Source of the DNA: Pseudomonas indica NBRC 103045
GTDB taxonomy: Bacteria; Pseudomonadota; Gammaproteobacteria; Pseudomonadales; Pseudomonadaceae
Reading direction: 5' to 3'
DNA length: 64,000 bases
Assembly (NCBI RefSeq): GCF_002091635.1
Contig: NZ_BDAC01000023.1
Coordinates: forward strand, 1 to 64,000
Made by a program: the position numbers and the translations under genes. Every line of letters starts with the position of its first letter. The first letter of the stretch is position 1. Positions 9,681-18,334 of the stretch are shown one piece after another. Below the pieces are notes generated by a model, which saw only the letters and a list, made by a program, of their open reading frames with translations, did no database searches and had not been told where the DNA came from.

Positions 9681-11078
9681 ATGCAACGCTGGAAGGAGGC
9701 CCTGTCCGCCACGCGTTATGGCGAATCGAAATACAAGCGCCTGGTGCAGGCCATCGTCACCGACATCGAAGAGGGTGTCCTCAGCGATGGCCAGCGCCTG
9801 CCGCCACAGCGCCAGGTGGCCGATTCCCTGGGCATCAGCGTGCAGACGGTGACCAATGCCTACAAGGAGTTGGAGCGCCAGGGGCATGTGCGCTGCGAGG
9901 TGGGCCGCGGCAGCTTCGTGTCCCGGCGGACCAGCGAGAAGGTCGCCAGCTCCATGCTCGATCACAACGAGCGGGCCCTGCTGGACTTTTCCATCGCCCG
10001 GATCGTCCACACTGCGGATCATGATCGCCTCTGGCAGCGCACCTGCCTGGAACTGGCCGGCGAAGCCAACCAGCCCTGGATTCGTGCGTTCCGCCCGATC
10101 GCTGGTTTCGAAACGCATCGCGAGGCCGGGGTGCGCTGGCTGCGCCGCCTCGGGCTGGAGGTGGACAGCCAGGACCTGCTGCTTACCAATGGTGCGGCCC
10201 ACGGTATCTTCCTGGCCCTCGCCTCCCTGGCCGGGCCCGACGACGTGGTGCTTTGCGAGGGATTGTCGGACCACGGCGTGATCGGCAGCTCCCAGGTACT
10301 CGGCTTCACCCTCAAAGGGCTGGAAATGGACCGCCATGGCCTCGACCCGGAACACTTCGAGGACATGTGCGGCAACGAGCGGATCACCGCGTTGGTTTGC
10401 ACGCCGAACCTGAACAATCCCACCAGTTGCGTAATGCCGGATGCACGCCGCCGGGAGATCGCCGAAATCGCCCGGCGCTACGGCGTCCACGTGATCGAAG
10501 ACGACGTCTACGGCCCATTGCTGGCCGGTCAACAGGAGGTCCGGCCGATCAGCCATTACCTGCCCGAATTGTCGTTCTACAGCACCAGCATGACCAAGTC
10601 GGTGATGGCCGGGCTGCGCATCGGTTACCTGGCCATGCCCAAGCGGCTGGCCCTGCGCACCGAAAGCATCCTGCGGGTGAACAGTTGGATGGCCACGCCG
10701 CTGCTCGGCGAGATCGCGACACGCTGGATCGATAGCGGCGACGCCGAGGCGTTGGTGAAGCGGCAACGCGTCCTGCTGGCCAATCGTCAGGCAGCGGTCG
10801 AGAAGGAGCTGGGCGACCATCTGCTCGGTAACCATCCCTATTCGCTGAACGCCTGGTTGCGCGTACCGGAACATTGGGAAACCGACAGCCTGCTGCGTGA
10901 ACTGCGCCATCGGCACGTTGCCCTGACCTTGCCCGATCCGTTCATCCCACCCGGCATGCCCCGGCCACGGGCGGTGCGCCTGTGCGTCGGGGCCGAATGC
11001 AGCGAAGCGCAGGTGTACAAGGGGCTGCGGAGCGTGCGCGAGGTGTTCGGGCAGTATCCGAAAATCCACGATTTCTGA
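9681..11078 (+). CDS. enuR: MocR/GntR-type regulator of ectoine utilisation
   Basis: This 465-residue MocR-family regulator joins an N-terminal GntR winged helix (LPPQRQVADSLGISVQTVTNAYKELERQGHV, about residues 34-65) to a class-I aminotransferase-like domain. K306 in SMTKSVMAGLRIGYLA is the expected PLP lysine. EnuR in other proteobacteria represses ectoine genes and is released by the breakdown intermediates N-acetyl-diaminobutyrate or diaminobutyrate (established for that family). Its position between the importer and the catabolic genes supports the name. GAGG immediately precedes the ATG. Confidence 0.87.
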   Translation: MQRWKEALSATRYGESKYKRLVQAIVTDIEEGVLSDGQRLPPQRQVADSLGISVQTVTNAYKELERQGHVRCEVGRGSFVSRRTSEKVASSMLDHNERALLDFSIARIVHTADHDRLWQRTCLELAGEANQPWIRAFRPIAGFETHREAGVRWLRRLGLEVDSQDLLLTNGAAHGIFLALASLAGPDDVVLCEGLSDHGVIGSSQVLGFTLKGLEMDRHGLDPEHFEDMCGNERITALVCTPNLNNPTSCVMPDARRREIAEIARRYGVHVIEDDVYGPLLAGQQEVRPISHYLPELSFYSTSMTKSVMAGLRIGYLAMPKRLALRTESILRVNSWMATPLLGEIATRWIDSGDAEALVKRQRVLLANRQAAVEKELGDHLLGNHPYSLNAWLRVPEHWETDSLLRELRHRHVALTLPDPFIPPGMPRPRAVRLCVGAECSEAQVYKGLRSVREVFGQYPKIHDF

Positions 11079-11124
11079 TAGGCGACCGGCTCCGAACGGT
11101 TCGCCCCTCGCCCGGAAAAATAGC

Positions 11125-11135
11125 GTCCTAGTACA
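11125..11135. promoter_or_regulatory. Candidate EnuR operator 2 before eutB
   Basis: GTCCTAGTACA, the reverse complement of TGTACTAGGAC, matches the ACTAGGAC core found at 9610-9617. It sits 67 bp upstream of the eutB start, a sensible place to control the eutBC-doeAB-doeX run. Assignment to EnuR is inference. Confidence 0.42.
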
Positions 11136-11201
11136 TTCGGCGGTGGGAAAACCGCCTCTTACACTCGGCCCCCATCTATCCTTCGATGGGACTCGGTTCA
11201 G

Positions 11202-12173
11202 ATGGCCGCCATTCCACTCGACGCGCTCCATGCCGCCCGCCAGCGCATCCAGGGCCTGGTACGGCAGACGCCTCTCGATCTCTCCCCCAGCCTCAGCCGC
11301 CGGCTGGGCGTTCCGGTGTGGCTCAAGCTGGAATCGCAACAGATCACCGGCAGCTTCAAGCTGCGTGGTGCGACCAATGCCCTCGCCCAACTGAGCGACG
11401 AAGAGAAGTGGCGTGGGGTCGTCACCGCATCCACCGGCAACCATGGCCGGGCCCTGGCCCACGCGGCGAGCCAGCTGGGGGTGAAGGCCGTCGTCTGCCT
11501 GTCGGACCTGGTGCCGGCGAACAAGGTCGAGGCGATTCGCAGCCTGGGTGCCGAGGTGCGCATCGTCGGGCACAGCCAGGACGACGCCCAGGCAGAAGCC
11601 GAGCGGATCGCCCGCGACCAGGGGGCGATCTTCCTGCCCCCCTTCGATCATCCGGCGATCATTGCCGGTCAGGGCACCCTCGGTCTGGAAATCCTCGATC
11701 AATGCCCGGATGTCCGCGACGTGCTGGTGCCGCTTTCCGGCGGCGGTCTGTTCGCCGGCATCGGGTTGGCGCTCAAAGGTATCGATCCGGACATCCGCCT
11801 GCACGGCGTCAGCATGCGCCGTGGCGCAGCCATGTACGCCAGCCTCCAGGCCGGTCATCCCGTCGAGGTCGAGGAATTGCCGACGCTGGCGGATTCCCTC
11901 GGCGGTGGTATCGGCCTGGACAATCGCCACACTTTCGCCCTCACCCGAGAACTCTGCGACCGGGTGCACCTGCTCGACGAGCCTTTGATCGCCGCCGGGA
12001 TTCGCCATGCCTACCGCGAGGAACGCCAAGTGCTGGAGGGTGCGGCGGCGGTGGGTATCGCGGCCCTGCTCGAGGGCGTGGTCGAACCGCGTGGCCCAAC
12101 GGTGGTTGTGGTGAGTGGGCGCAATGTGGATATCGAACAGCACCTGCGGGTGCTCAACGGCGCGGATCGTTGA
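11202..12173 (+). CDS. eutB: Hydroxyectoine utilisation threonine dehydratase-like enzyme
   Basis: This 323-residue fold-type II PLP enzyme resembles serine/threonine dehydratases. K53 in GSFKLRGA is the PLP lysine, and the glycine-rich phosphate loop is PLSGGGLFAG. In ectoine clusters EutB is thought to remove the hydroxyl-bearing branch of hydroxyectoine breakdown products, making 5-hydroxyectoine usable (established proposal, not fully proven). It heads the eutB-eutC-doeA-doeB-doeX run. Sequence alone would read simply as threonine dehydratase; the context gives the role. Confidence 0.82.
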   Translation: MAAIPLDALHAARQRIQGLVRQTPLDLSPSLSRRLGVPVWLKLESQQITGSFKLRGATNALAQLSDEEKWRGVVTASTGNHGRALAHAASQLGVKAVVCLSDLVPANKVEAIRSLGAEVRIVGHSQDDAQAEAERIARDQGAIFLPPFDHPAIIAGQGTLGLEILDQCPDVRDVLVPLSGGGLFAGIGLALKGIDPDIRLHGVSMRRGAAMYASLQAGHPVEVEELPTLADSLGGGIGLDNRHTFALTRELCDRVHLLDEPLIAAGIRHAYREERQVLEGAAAVGIAALLEGVVEPRGPTVVVVSGRNVDIEQHLRVLNGADR

Positions 12174-12209
12174 TGCGCGTCCGTCCCTCGGAACCCTGCG
12201 GGAGGCTCT

Positions 12210-13202
12210 ATGGCTGACACCGTTCTGCTCAGTGAAAACGATCTGCGTGCCTGTGTGGCGCTCGACCTGGAAAGCCTTGCGGCGGTGGAAAACGCCTTCC
12301 GTCTGCTCGCCACGGCAGCCGTGGCGATGCCGCCGGTCCTGCGCCTGGACATTCCCGAGCACAACGGCGAAGTGGACGTGAAGACTGCCTACCTGCCCGG
12401 CGTGCCGCGGTTCGCCATCAAGGTCAGCCCGGGCTTTTTCGACAATCCGAAACGCGGCCTGCCCAGCCTGAACGGCATGATGATGCTGCTCAGCGCCCAC
12501 ACCGGCCTGCTCGACGCGCTGCTGCTCGACAACGGCTACCTGACCGCCGTGCGTACTGCGGCGGCCGGGGCGGTGGCGGCGAGCTGGCTGGCACGGGAAG
12601 ACGCCGCCGAGGTGGCGATCATCGGTGCCGGCGAGCAAGCCCGGCTGCAATTGCAGGCCTTGCGGCTGGTGCGGCCGCTGCGCAGGGTTCGTGTCTGGGC
12701 TAGGGATGCCGTCAAGGCGCGGGGCTTCGCCGATTGGGCCGAAAGCGCGCTGGATCTGTCGGCGACCGCCTGCGATAGCGTCGACGATGCTTTGGCCAAT
12801 GCCGATATCGCCGTGACCGCCACCCCCAGCAGCGAGCCGCTGATACAGCCCCATCACCTGCGGCCGGGCCTGCACATCACCGCCATGGGTTCGGACGCCG
12901 AGCACAAGAACGAGATCGCCCCCGCCGTCCTGGGCGCTGTCGACCGCTACGTCGCCGACCGCCTGAGCCAGACCCGCGTGCTTGGCGAACTGCACCACGC
13001 CCTGGTTGCGGGAACCGTCGCCGATCTTTCCACCTGCATCGAACTGGGCCAGGTGATCGCCGGGCAACGGCCAGGCCGTACCGATGCCGGTCAGATCACC
13101 CTGTGCGACCTGACCGGCACCGGCGCCCAGGACACCGCCATCGCCAACTTCGCTTTCGAGCGGGCGCGAGCGGCGGGCAAGGGCTTCGTCTTTTCCAGCT
13201 GA
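12210..13202 (+). CDS. eutC: Hydroxyectoine utilisation dehydrogenase, ornithine cyclodeaminase-like
   Basis: This 330-residue member of the ornithine cyclodeaminase/mu-crystallin family has a Rossmann motif (VAIIGAGEQARLQ) and the conserved KTAYLPG and TAVRTAAAGAVAASWL stretches. With EutB it is proposed to convert hydroxylated intermediates of hydroxyectoine into the ectoine pathway. GGGAGG precedes the ATG, and it lies 36 bp after eutB. Without the neighbours it could be taken for an alanine dehydrogenase or delta1-pyrroline-2-carboxylate reductase. Confidence 0.82.
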   Translation: MADTVLLSENDLRACVALDLESLAAVENAFRLLATAAVAMPPVLRLDIPEHNGEVDVKTAYLPGVPRFAIKVSPGFFDNPKRGLPSLNGMMMLLSAHTGLLDALLLDNGYLTAVRTAAAGAVAASWLAREDAAEVAIIGAGEQARLQLQALRLVRPLRRVRVWARDAVKARGFADWAESALDLSATACDSVDDALANADIAVTATPSSEPLIQPHHLRPGLHITAMGSDAEHKNEIAPAVLGAVDRYVADRLSQTRVLGELHHALVAGTVADLSTCIELGQVIAGQRPGRTDAGQITLCDLTGTGAQDTAIANFAFERARAAGKGFVFSS

Positions 13203-13232
13203 ACCACATTCACCTCGCGAGGGCACCGCATC

Positions 13233-14423
13233 ATGTCCGAGATCGTCGTCAACCTCCCCTTTTCCCGAGAGGAATATGCCCAACGCCTGATCAAGGTGCG
13301 CACGGCCATGCAGGCCCGCGGTATCGAACTGCTGATCGTCACCGATCCGTCGAACATGGCCTGGCTGACCGGCTACGACGGCTGGTCGTTCTATGTCCAC
13401 CAGTGCGTGCTGCTGGCGCTGGACGGCGAGCCGGTCTGGTTCGGTCGCGGGCAGGATGCCAATGGCGCGCGCCGCACGGTGTTCATGGAGCCGGCCAATA
13501 TCGTTGGCTATCCCGACCACTACGTGCAGTCCACGGAGCGGCATCCGATGGACTACCTCGCGCACGAAGTGATCGCCGCGCGGGGCTGGGATGGCCTGGC
13601 CTTGGGCGTGGAAATGGACAACTACTATTTCAGTGCCGCCGCCTACCGTTCCCTGCAGCAGCACCTGCCAGGCGCACGCTTCGTCGATGCCACCGGGCTG
13701 GTCAACTGGCAGCGGGCGGTGAAGTCGAGCCAGGAAATCGCCTACATGCGCGTAGCCGCGCGCATCGTCGAGAAGATGCATGCGGCGATCTACGAGCGGA
13801 TCGAGCCGGGGCTGCGCAAGAACGAACTGGTGGCCGAGATCTACCGCGTCGGCACCCTCGGTGCCGATGGATACGGCGGCGACTATCCGGCCATCGTGCC
13901 GCTGCTGCCGACCGGCGCGGACGCCAGCGCGCCGCACCTGACCTGGGACGACAGCCAGTTCCAGCCGGGCGCCGGTACCTTCTTCGAGATCGCCGGCTGC
14001 TACAAGCGCTACCACTGCCCGCTGTCGCGCACCATCTATCTGGGCAAACCGCCGCAGCACTTCCTCGATGCCGAGAAAGCCGTGGTGGAGGGCATCGCCG
14101 CCGGCCTGGATGCGGCCAAGCCCGGCAACACCACGGGTGACATCGCCCGCGCCTTCTTCGGCGTACTGCAGAAGTTCGGCATCCACAAGGACAGCCGTTG
14201 CGGCTATCCGATCGGTATCAGTTACCCGCCGGACTGGGGCGAGCGCACCATGAGCCTGCGCCCGAGCGACGACAGCGTGCTGCAGCCGGGCATGACCTTC
14301 CACTTCATGCCGGGCCTGTGGATGGACGACTGGGGCCTGGAAATCACCGAAAGCATCCTGATCACCGAGACCGGTGTGGACACCTTCTGCCAGGTACCGC
14401 GCCAACTGTTCGTGAAGGACTGA
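13233..14423 (+). CDS. doeA: Ectoine hydrolase
   Basis: This 396-residue M24-family protein (creatinase/prolidase fold) should open the ectoine ring to N-alpha-acetyl-L-2,4-diaminobutyrate (DoeA, also called EutD). The N-terminal creatinase-like domain covers about residues 1-160 and the pita-bread domain the rest, including the GTFFEIAGCYKRYHCPLSRT and GISYPPDWGE regions. It is one of the two defining enzymes of ectoine degradation and lies directly before doeB, separated by 2 bp. Confidence 0.9.
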   Translation: MSEIVVNLPFSREEYAQRLIKVRTAMQARGIELLIVTDPSNMAWLTGYDGWSFYVHQCVLLALDGEPVWFGRGQDANGARRTVFMEPANIVGYPDHYVQSTERHPMDYLAHEVIAARGWDGLALGVEMDNYYFSAAAYRSLQQHLPGARFVDATGLVNWQRAVKSSQEIAYMRVAARIVEKMHAAIYERIEPGLRKNELVAEIYRVGTLGADGYGGDYPAIVPLLPTGADASAPHLTWDDSQFQPGAGTFFEIAGCYKRYHCPLSRTIYLGKPPQHFLDAEKAVVEGIAAGLDAAKPGNTTGDIARAFFGVLQKFGIHKDSRCGYPIGISYPPDWGERTMSLRPSDDSVLQPGMTFHFMPGLWMDDWGLEITESILITETGVDTFCQVPRQLFVKD

Positions 14424-14425
14424 AG

Positions 14426-15427
14426 ATGAGAGAACTGCGCGACAACCCCATCAGCCCCACGGTCGATTTCGATCGCGACGGCGTGCAGCACGGCTTCCTC
14501 AAACTGCCCTACTCCCGCGACGACTCGGCCTGGGGCGCGGTGATGATTCCGCTGACGGTGGTGAAGACCGGCACCGGCCCCACCGCTTTGCTCACGGGCG
14601 GCAACCATGGCGACGAATACGAGGGACCGCTGGCGCTGAGCAAGTTGGCCCAAGGGCTGGATGTCGATGCGGTGAGCGGACGGGTCATCATCGTGCCGTT
14701 CATGAACGCGCCGGCGGTGCGGGCCGGCACGCGCACCTCACCCATCGACAAGGGCAACCTCAACCGCAGCTTTCCCGGCAAGCCGGACGGCACGGTGACG
14801 GAAAAGATCGCCGACTACTTCCAGCGCTATTTGCTGCCCATGGCGGATGTGGTGCTGGACATCCACTCCGGTGGCAAGACGCTGGACTTCCTGCCGTTCG
14901 CCGCCTGCCACGTATTGCCGGACAAGGCCCAGCAGGCCCGCTGCGAAGCCGGCATGCGGGCGTTCTCCGCGCCCTACTGCATGCGCATGCTGGAGCTGGA
15001 TGCCGTGGGCATGTACGACTGCGCCGCCGAAGAGCAAGGCAAGGTGTTCGTGACCACCGAACTCGGCGGCGGCGGTTCCAGCACGGCGAAAAGCCTGGCC
15101 ATCGCCGAACGCGGTGTGCGCAACGTGCTGATCCACTTCGGCTTGCTGCGTGGCGAGGTCGATACGGCCAAGTCGGTGATGCTGGACATGCCGGATGGCG
15201 ACTGCTTCGTTGCCAGCGAAGACGACGGTCTGCTGGAGATGTGCCGCGATCTTGGCGACAGCGTGATCAAAGGCGAGGTCGTCGCCCGTGTGTACAGCCT
15301 CGGGCGCACCGGCGTTCCGGCTGCGGAATACCGCGCGCAGCGCAGTGGCCTGCTGGCTGCCCGACATTTTCCGGGGCTGGTGAAGAGCGGCGATACCCTG
15401 GCGGTGATCGCCGATATCGTTGGCTGA
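14426..15427 (+). CDS. doeB: N-acetyl-diaminobutyrate deacetylase
   Basis: This 333-residue zinc-dependent deacylase of the succinylglutamate desuccinylase/aspartoacylase family has H61 and E64 in GGNHGDEYEG and H147 in DIHSGG as zinc ligands. It should release acetate from N-alpha-acetyl-diaminobutyrate to give L-2,4-diaminobutyrate. The ATG at 14426 is 2 bp after the doeA stop; an upstream in-frame start exists but would overlap doeA by more than 200 bp and is not credible. Confidence 0.9.
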   Translation: MRELRDNPISPTVDFDRDGVQHGFLKLPYSRDDSAWGAVMIPLTVVKTGTGPTALLTGGNHGDEYEGPLALSKLAQGLDVDAVSGRVIIVPFMNAPAVRAGTRTSPIDKGNLNRSFPGKPDGTVTEKIADYFQRYLLPMADVVLDIHSGGKTLDFLPFAACHVLPDKAQQARCEAGMRAFSAPYCMRMLELDAVGMYDCAAEEQGKVFVTTELGGGGSSTAKSLAIAERGVRNVLIHFGLLRGEVDTAKSVMLDMPDGDCFVASEDDGLLEMCRDLGDSVIKGEVVARVYSLGRTGVPAAEYRAQRSGLLAARHFPGLVKSGDTLAVIADIVG

Positions 15428-15444
15428 GCGCCAGGAATGAAACC

Positions 15445-15927
15445 GTGCACAAGCTCGATCGCTACGACCTGAAGATCCTGCGCATCCTCGCCGAGGAAGG
15501 GCGGACCACCAAATCCGCCTTGGCCGAGGCGATCAATCTTTCGGTCACGCCGGCCTGGGAGCGTGTGCGCAAGCTGGAAGCGGCCGGTCTGATCAAGGGC
15601 TATCGCGCGCAGATCGACTGGGGAGCGCTGTTCAAGAGCCAGCAGGTGCTGGTGGAAATCACCCTGGCCCGGCATACCGCCCAGGACATGCGCCGTTTCG
15701 AAGAGCGGCTGGCGTCCGCGCCGGAGATCGCCTTCTGCTACGCCACCGGCGGCGGCGTGGATTACCTGGCGATGGTCCGCGCGCGCGACATCGATCATTA
15801 CCAGCGCTTCATCGACCAGCTTTTGCTGGAAGACCTCGGCATCGAGCGCTACTTCACCTATATCGTCACCAAAACCATCAAGACAGACGAAGGCAGCGTG
15901 CCGGCGGAACTGATCGCCGACCAGTAA
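15445..15927 (+). CDS. doeX: Lrp/AsnC-type regulator of ectoine degradation
   Basis: This 160-residue regulator has an N-terminal AsnC winged helix (YDLKILRILAEEGRTTKSAL) and a C-terminal RAM/AsnC ligand-binding domain. The equivalent gene (doeX or asnC) accompanies ectoine-degradation genes in Halomonas and Ruegeria and is thought to activate them. The start is GTG at 15445, preceded by AGGA; reading further upstream would overlap doeB. It is 17 bp after doeB and ends the first half of the catabolic run. Confidence 0.86.
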   Translation: MHKLDRYDLKILRILAEEGRTTKSALAEAINLSVTPAWERVRKLEAAGLIKGYRAQIDWGALFKSQQVLVEITLARHTAQDMRRFEERLASAPEIAFCYATGGGVDYLAMVRARDIDHYQRFIDQLLLEDLGIERYFTYIVTKTIKTDEGSVPAELIADQ

Positions 15928-15990
15928 CCTATCCCAGGAGTCAGGAAATAGTTAGAATGCGCGCCGCACGCAGCCATCCCGGTTGCGGCA

Positions 15991-16022
15991 ATGGGTTCCC
16001 TCACCCCATGACTCAAAAAGGA
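15991..16022 (+). ncRNA. preQ1-I-like riboswitch, translational
   Basis: A stem ATGGG (15991-15995) pairs with CCCAT (16005-16009). The loop is TTCCCTCAC, in which the last C (16004) matches the preQ1-specifying C that precedes the 3' arm in known class I aptamers. An A-rich tail CAAAAAGGA (16014-16022) follows. The layout closely matches the Thermoanaerobacter tengcongensis preQ1-I aptamer, and the GGTTC-like entry matches Bacillus. AGG of the tail is the Shine-Dalgarno of the next gene and can pair with CCT in the loop, so ligand should hide it. The next gene is a DUF165/YhhQ transporter, a known preQ1 regulon member. Confidence 0.8.
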
Positions 16023-16030
16023 TGCGCTCC

Positions 16031-16681
16031 ATGCACACGCTTTCCCCTTCGCACCGACGCGGCACCCTGGCCGGGCTGATCGCTTTCCACATCGTCATCA
16101 TCATTGCCAGCAACTACCTGGTGCAGTTGCCGATGACCCTGTTCGGCTGGCAAACCACCTGGGGCGCGTTCAGCTTCCCGTTCATCTTCCTCGCCACCGA
16201 TCTCACCGTACGCCTGTTGGGCAAGGCCCCGGCGCGGCAGGTCATCGCCCGGGTCATGCTGCCGGCGCTGCTGGCATCCTATGTCGTCTCGGTGCTTTTC
16301 CAGGACGGTGCCTTTCAGGGCGCCGCGTCGCTGGGCGAATTCAACAGCTTCGTCGGCCGGATTTCCCTGGCCAGCTTCCTGGCCTACGTACTGGGACAGG
16401 TGCTCGACATCCAGGTCTTTGATCGGCTCCGTCGCCTGCGCCAGTGGTGGATCGCCCCGGCGGCTTCCACCGTGCTGGGCAATTTGCTGGATACCTTCGC
16501 GTTTTTCTCCGTGGCCTTCTGGCATAGCAGCAACCCTTTCATGGCCGAGCATTGGGTGGAAATCGCCACCGTGGACTACGGCGTCAAGCTGAGCGTCAGC
16601 CTGCTGCTGTTCGTGCCGCTCTACGGGATGCTGCTGAACGGCCTGATGCGCCTGTTGCCGCAACGGCCAGCGCTGGCCTGA
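16031..16681 (+). CDS. yhhQ: Queuosine-precursor transporter (YhhQ/DUF165, VUT family)
   Basis: This 216-residue inner-membrane protein has about six hydrophobic segments and the family stretches NYLVQLP, FPFIFLATDLTVRL, FLAYVLGQVLDI and LDTFAFFSVAF. E. coli YhhQ imports preQ0/preQ1 for queuosine synthesis (established). ATG 16031 is chosen because AGGA lies 8 bp upstream and belongs to the riboswitch tail; an in-frame start at 15983 would run through the aptamer. It sits oddly between the two halves of the ectoine catabolic run, to which it has no known link. Confidence 0.9.
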   Translation: MHTLSPSHRRGTLAGLIAFHIVIIIASNYLVQLPMTLFGWQTTWGAFSFPFIFLATDLTVRLLGKAPARQVIARVMLPALLASYVVSVLFQDGAFQGAASLGEFNSFVGRISLASFLAYVLGQVLDIQVFDRLRRLRQWWIAPAASTVLGNLLDTFAFFSVAFWHSSNPFMAEHWVEIATVDYGVKLSVSLLLFVPLYGMLLNGLMRLLPQRPALA

Positions 16682-16768
16682 GCGGCGCGCATAGAAAAAA
16701 GCGGCGAGCAGGCCCGGCACAACAGAAAGAACTGCGGTCATGGCCGCCCGCTAAGGAAAAAAGCGCAG

Positions 16769-16816
16769 GGCGATTCTCCCTAGGATGGTTCCACGCCATC
16801 CGGCCGGAGAATCGCC
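16769..16816 (+). promoter_or_regulatory. Long hairpin that buries the doeC ribosome-binding site
   Basis: GGCGATTCTCC (16769-16779) is perfectly complementary to GGAGAATCGCC (16806-16816), whose GGAGA is the doeC Shine-Dalgarno and which ends one base before the ATG. Inside it, GGATGG (16783-16788) pairs with CCATCC (16796-16801). The result is an 11-bp plus 6-bp stem with a 7-base loop. Such a fold should block initiation unless opened by a ligand, a protein or coupled translation. It contains a weak CTAGGA match (16780-16785). Structure seen, function inferred. Confidence 0.6.
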
Positions 16817-18280
16817 ATGCCCCTGACTCATCCCCTGCTGTTCAAATCGCTCTGCTACGTCGATGGCCAATGGGTCCACAGCGGCAGCGGTGCCAGCATC
16901 GCCGTGCAGAACCCGGCGACCCGCGAGACCATCGGCCATGTGCCGATGCTCGAACAGGCGCAGATCGTTGCCGCCATCGACGCGGCCGAACGCGCTTTCC
17001 CCCGCTGGCGCGACGAGCGTCTGGATATCCGTGCCGGGCTGTTGCGCCGCTGGGCCGAGTTGATCCTCGAACACGAAGAAGACCTGGCGCGCATTCTCAG
17101 CGAGGAGCAGGGCAAGCCGCTGCGTGAGGCGCGGGGCGAGATTCGCTACGCCGCGAGCTTCATTCCCTGGTTCGCCGAGGAAGCGCGCCGCCTTTACGGC
17201 CAGAACATCCCCAGCCACATCCCCGGTGCACATTTGGGGACCGTGAAGGAGCCGGTGGGGGTCTGTGCCCTGCTTACACCGTGGAATTTCCCCAGCGCGA
17301 TGATCACCCGCAAGGCCGCTGCGGCGCTGGCCGCCGGCTGCACGGTGGTGGTCAAACCCGCCCACGAAACGCCCTATTCGGCCTTCGCCCTGGCCCAACT
17401 CGCCGAGGAGGCGGGTTTTCCCGCGGGTGTCTTCAATGTGGTGCTCGGCGAGCCGCAGATGGCCATGGAAACCCTGGTCGGCGATACCCGCGTCCGCGCG
17501 GTGAGCTTCACCGGTTCGACGCGGGTGGGGAAACTCGTGCTCCAGGCCGCCGCCTACGACGTGAAGAAAGTAGCGCTGGAGCTGGGTGGTAACGCGCCGT
17601 TCATCGTCTGCGCCGATGCCGATCTCGATCATGCTGTCCAGGTGGCGGTGGAAGCCAAGTTCCAGACTTCCGGGCAGGACTGCTGTGCGGCGAACCGCAT
17701 CCTGGTGGAGCGCCCCGTCTACGAAGCCTTCCTGCAGCGCTTCGCCAAGGCGGTGCGGGCACTGCGTGTCGGCCCCGGGCTGGACGAGCGCAGCCAGATC
17801 GGCCCGTTGATGCACCAGGCGGCCGTCGATGCCACTGCCGCTCGTGTGCGCGATGCCCTCGACAAAGGGGCGCGGCTGCTGGCCGGCGGTGAACCCCATG
17901 GCCTGGGCGGCTGGTTCTGGCAGCCGACGTTATTGGCTGACGTCACGCCGGACATGCGCATTTATCGCGAGGAAAACTTTGCACCCATCGCCGGCGTGCT
18001 GCCGTTCGACAGCCTGGACCAGGCCGTGACCCTGGCCAACGACACCGAGTACGGCCTGGCTGCCTATGTCTGCTCGAATCGGCTGGATGTCACCTGGACG
18101 CTGCTGCGCCGGCTGGCCTTCGCCATGATCGCGGTGAACGGCACCCAATTCACCGGCCACCCGATCCCTTTCGGGGGGATGAAGGCATCCGGACTGGGCC
18201 GCGAAGGCGGCAGCGAAGGCTTCGAGCCCTTCGTCGAGACCAAGTATTTCTGCCTGCACCACCAGGGGCAGCGCTACTGA
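16817..18280 (+). CDS. doeC: Aspartate-semialdehyde dehydrogenase of ectoine catabolism (ALDH family)
   Basis: This 487-residue NAD(P)-dependent aldehyde dehydrogenase is succinate-semialdehyde-dehydrogenase-like. E255 in LELGGN and C289 in GQDC are the catalytic pair, and TPWNFPSAMITRK forms part of the cofactor site. Paired with doeD, it should oxidise aspartate semialdehyde to aspartate, the last step of ectoine breakdown. Without that neighbour it could equally be called gabD. GGAGA precedes the ATG but lies inside a strong hairpin. Confidence 0.83.
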   Translation: MPLTHPLLFKSLCYVDGQWVHSGSGASIAVQNPATRETIGHVPMLEQAQIVAAIDAAERAFPRWRDERLDIRAGLLRRWAELILEHEEDLARILSEEQGKPLREARGEIRYAASFIPWFAEEARRLYGQNIPSHIPGAHLGTVKEPVGVCALLTPWNFPSAMITRKAAAALAAGCTVVVKPAHETPYSAFALAQLAEEAGFPAGVFNVVLGEPQMAMETLVGDTRVRAVSFTGSTRVGKLVLQAAAYDVKKVALELGGNAPFIVCADADLDHAVQVAVEAKFQTSGQDCCAANRILVERPVYEAFLQRFAKAVRALRVGPGLDERSQIGPLMHQAAVDATAARVRDALDKGARLLAGGEPHGLGGWFWQPTLLADVTPDMRIYREENFAPIAGVLPFDSLDQAVTLANDTEYGLAAYVCSNRLDVTWTLLRRLAFAMIAVNGTQFTGHPIPFGGMKASGLGREGGSEGFEPFVETKYFCLHHQGQRY

Positions 18281-18334
18281 ACCCCATCAGCCGACAGGCA
18301 TACCACCGGGCCGAGGCCCGCCGAGGAGATCGCC

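Noticed and set aside
9666-14405. A 1579-codon open frame on the minus strand
   Set aside because: It lies antisense to enuR, eutB, eutC and doeA, which have clear family motifs. It is a product of high GC and biased third positions.
15983-16030. Longer start of the yhhQ gene at 15983
   Set aside because: It would translate the riboswitch; the tail AGGA correctly spaces ATG 16031.
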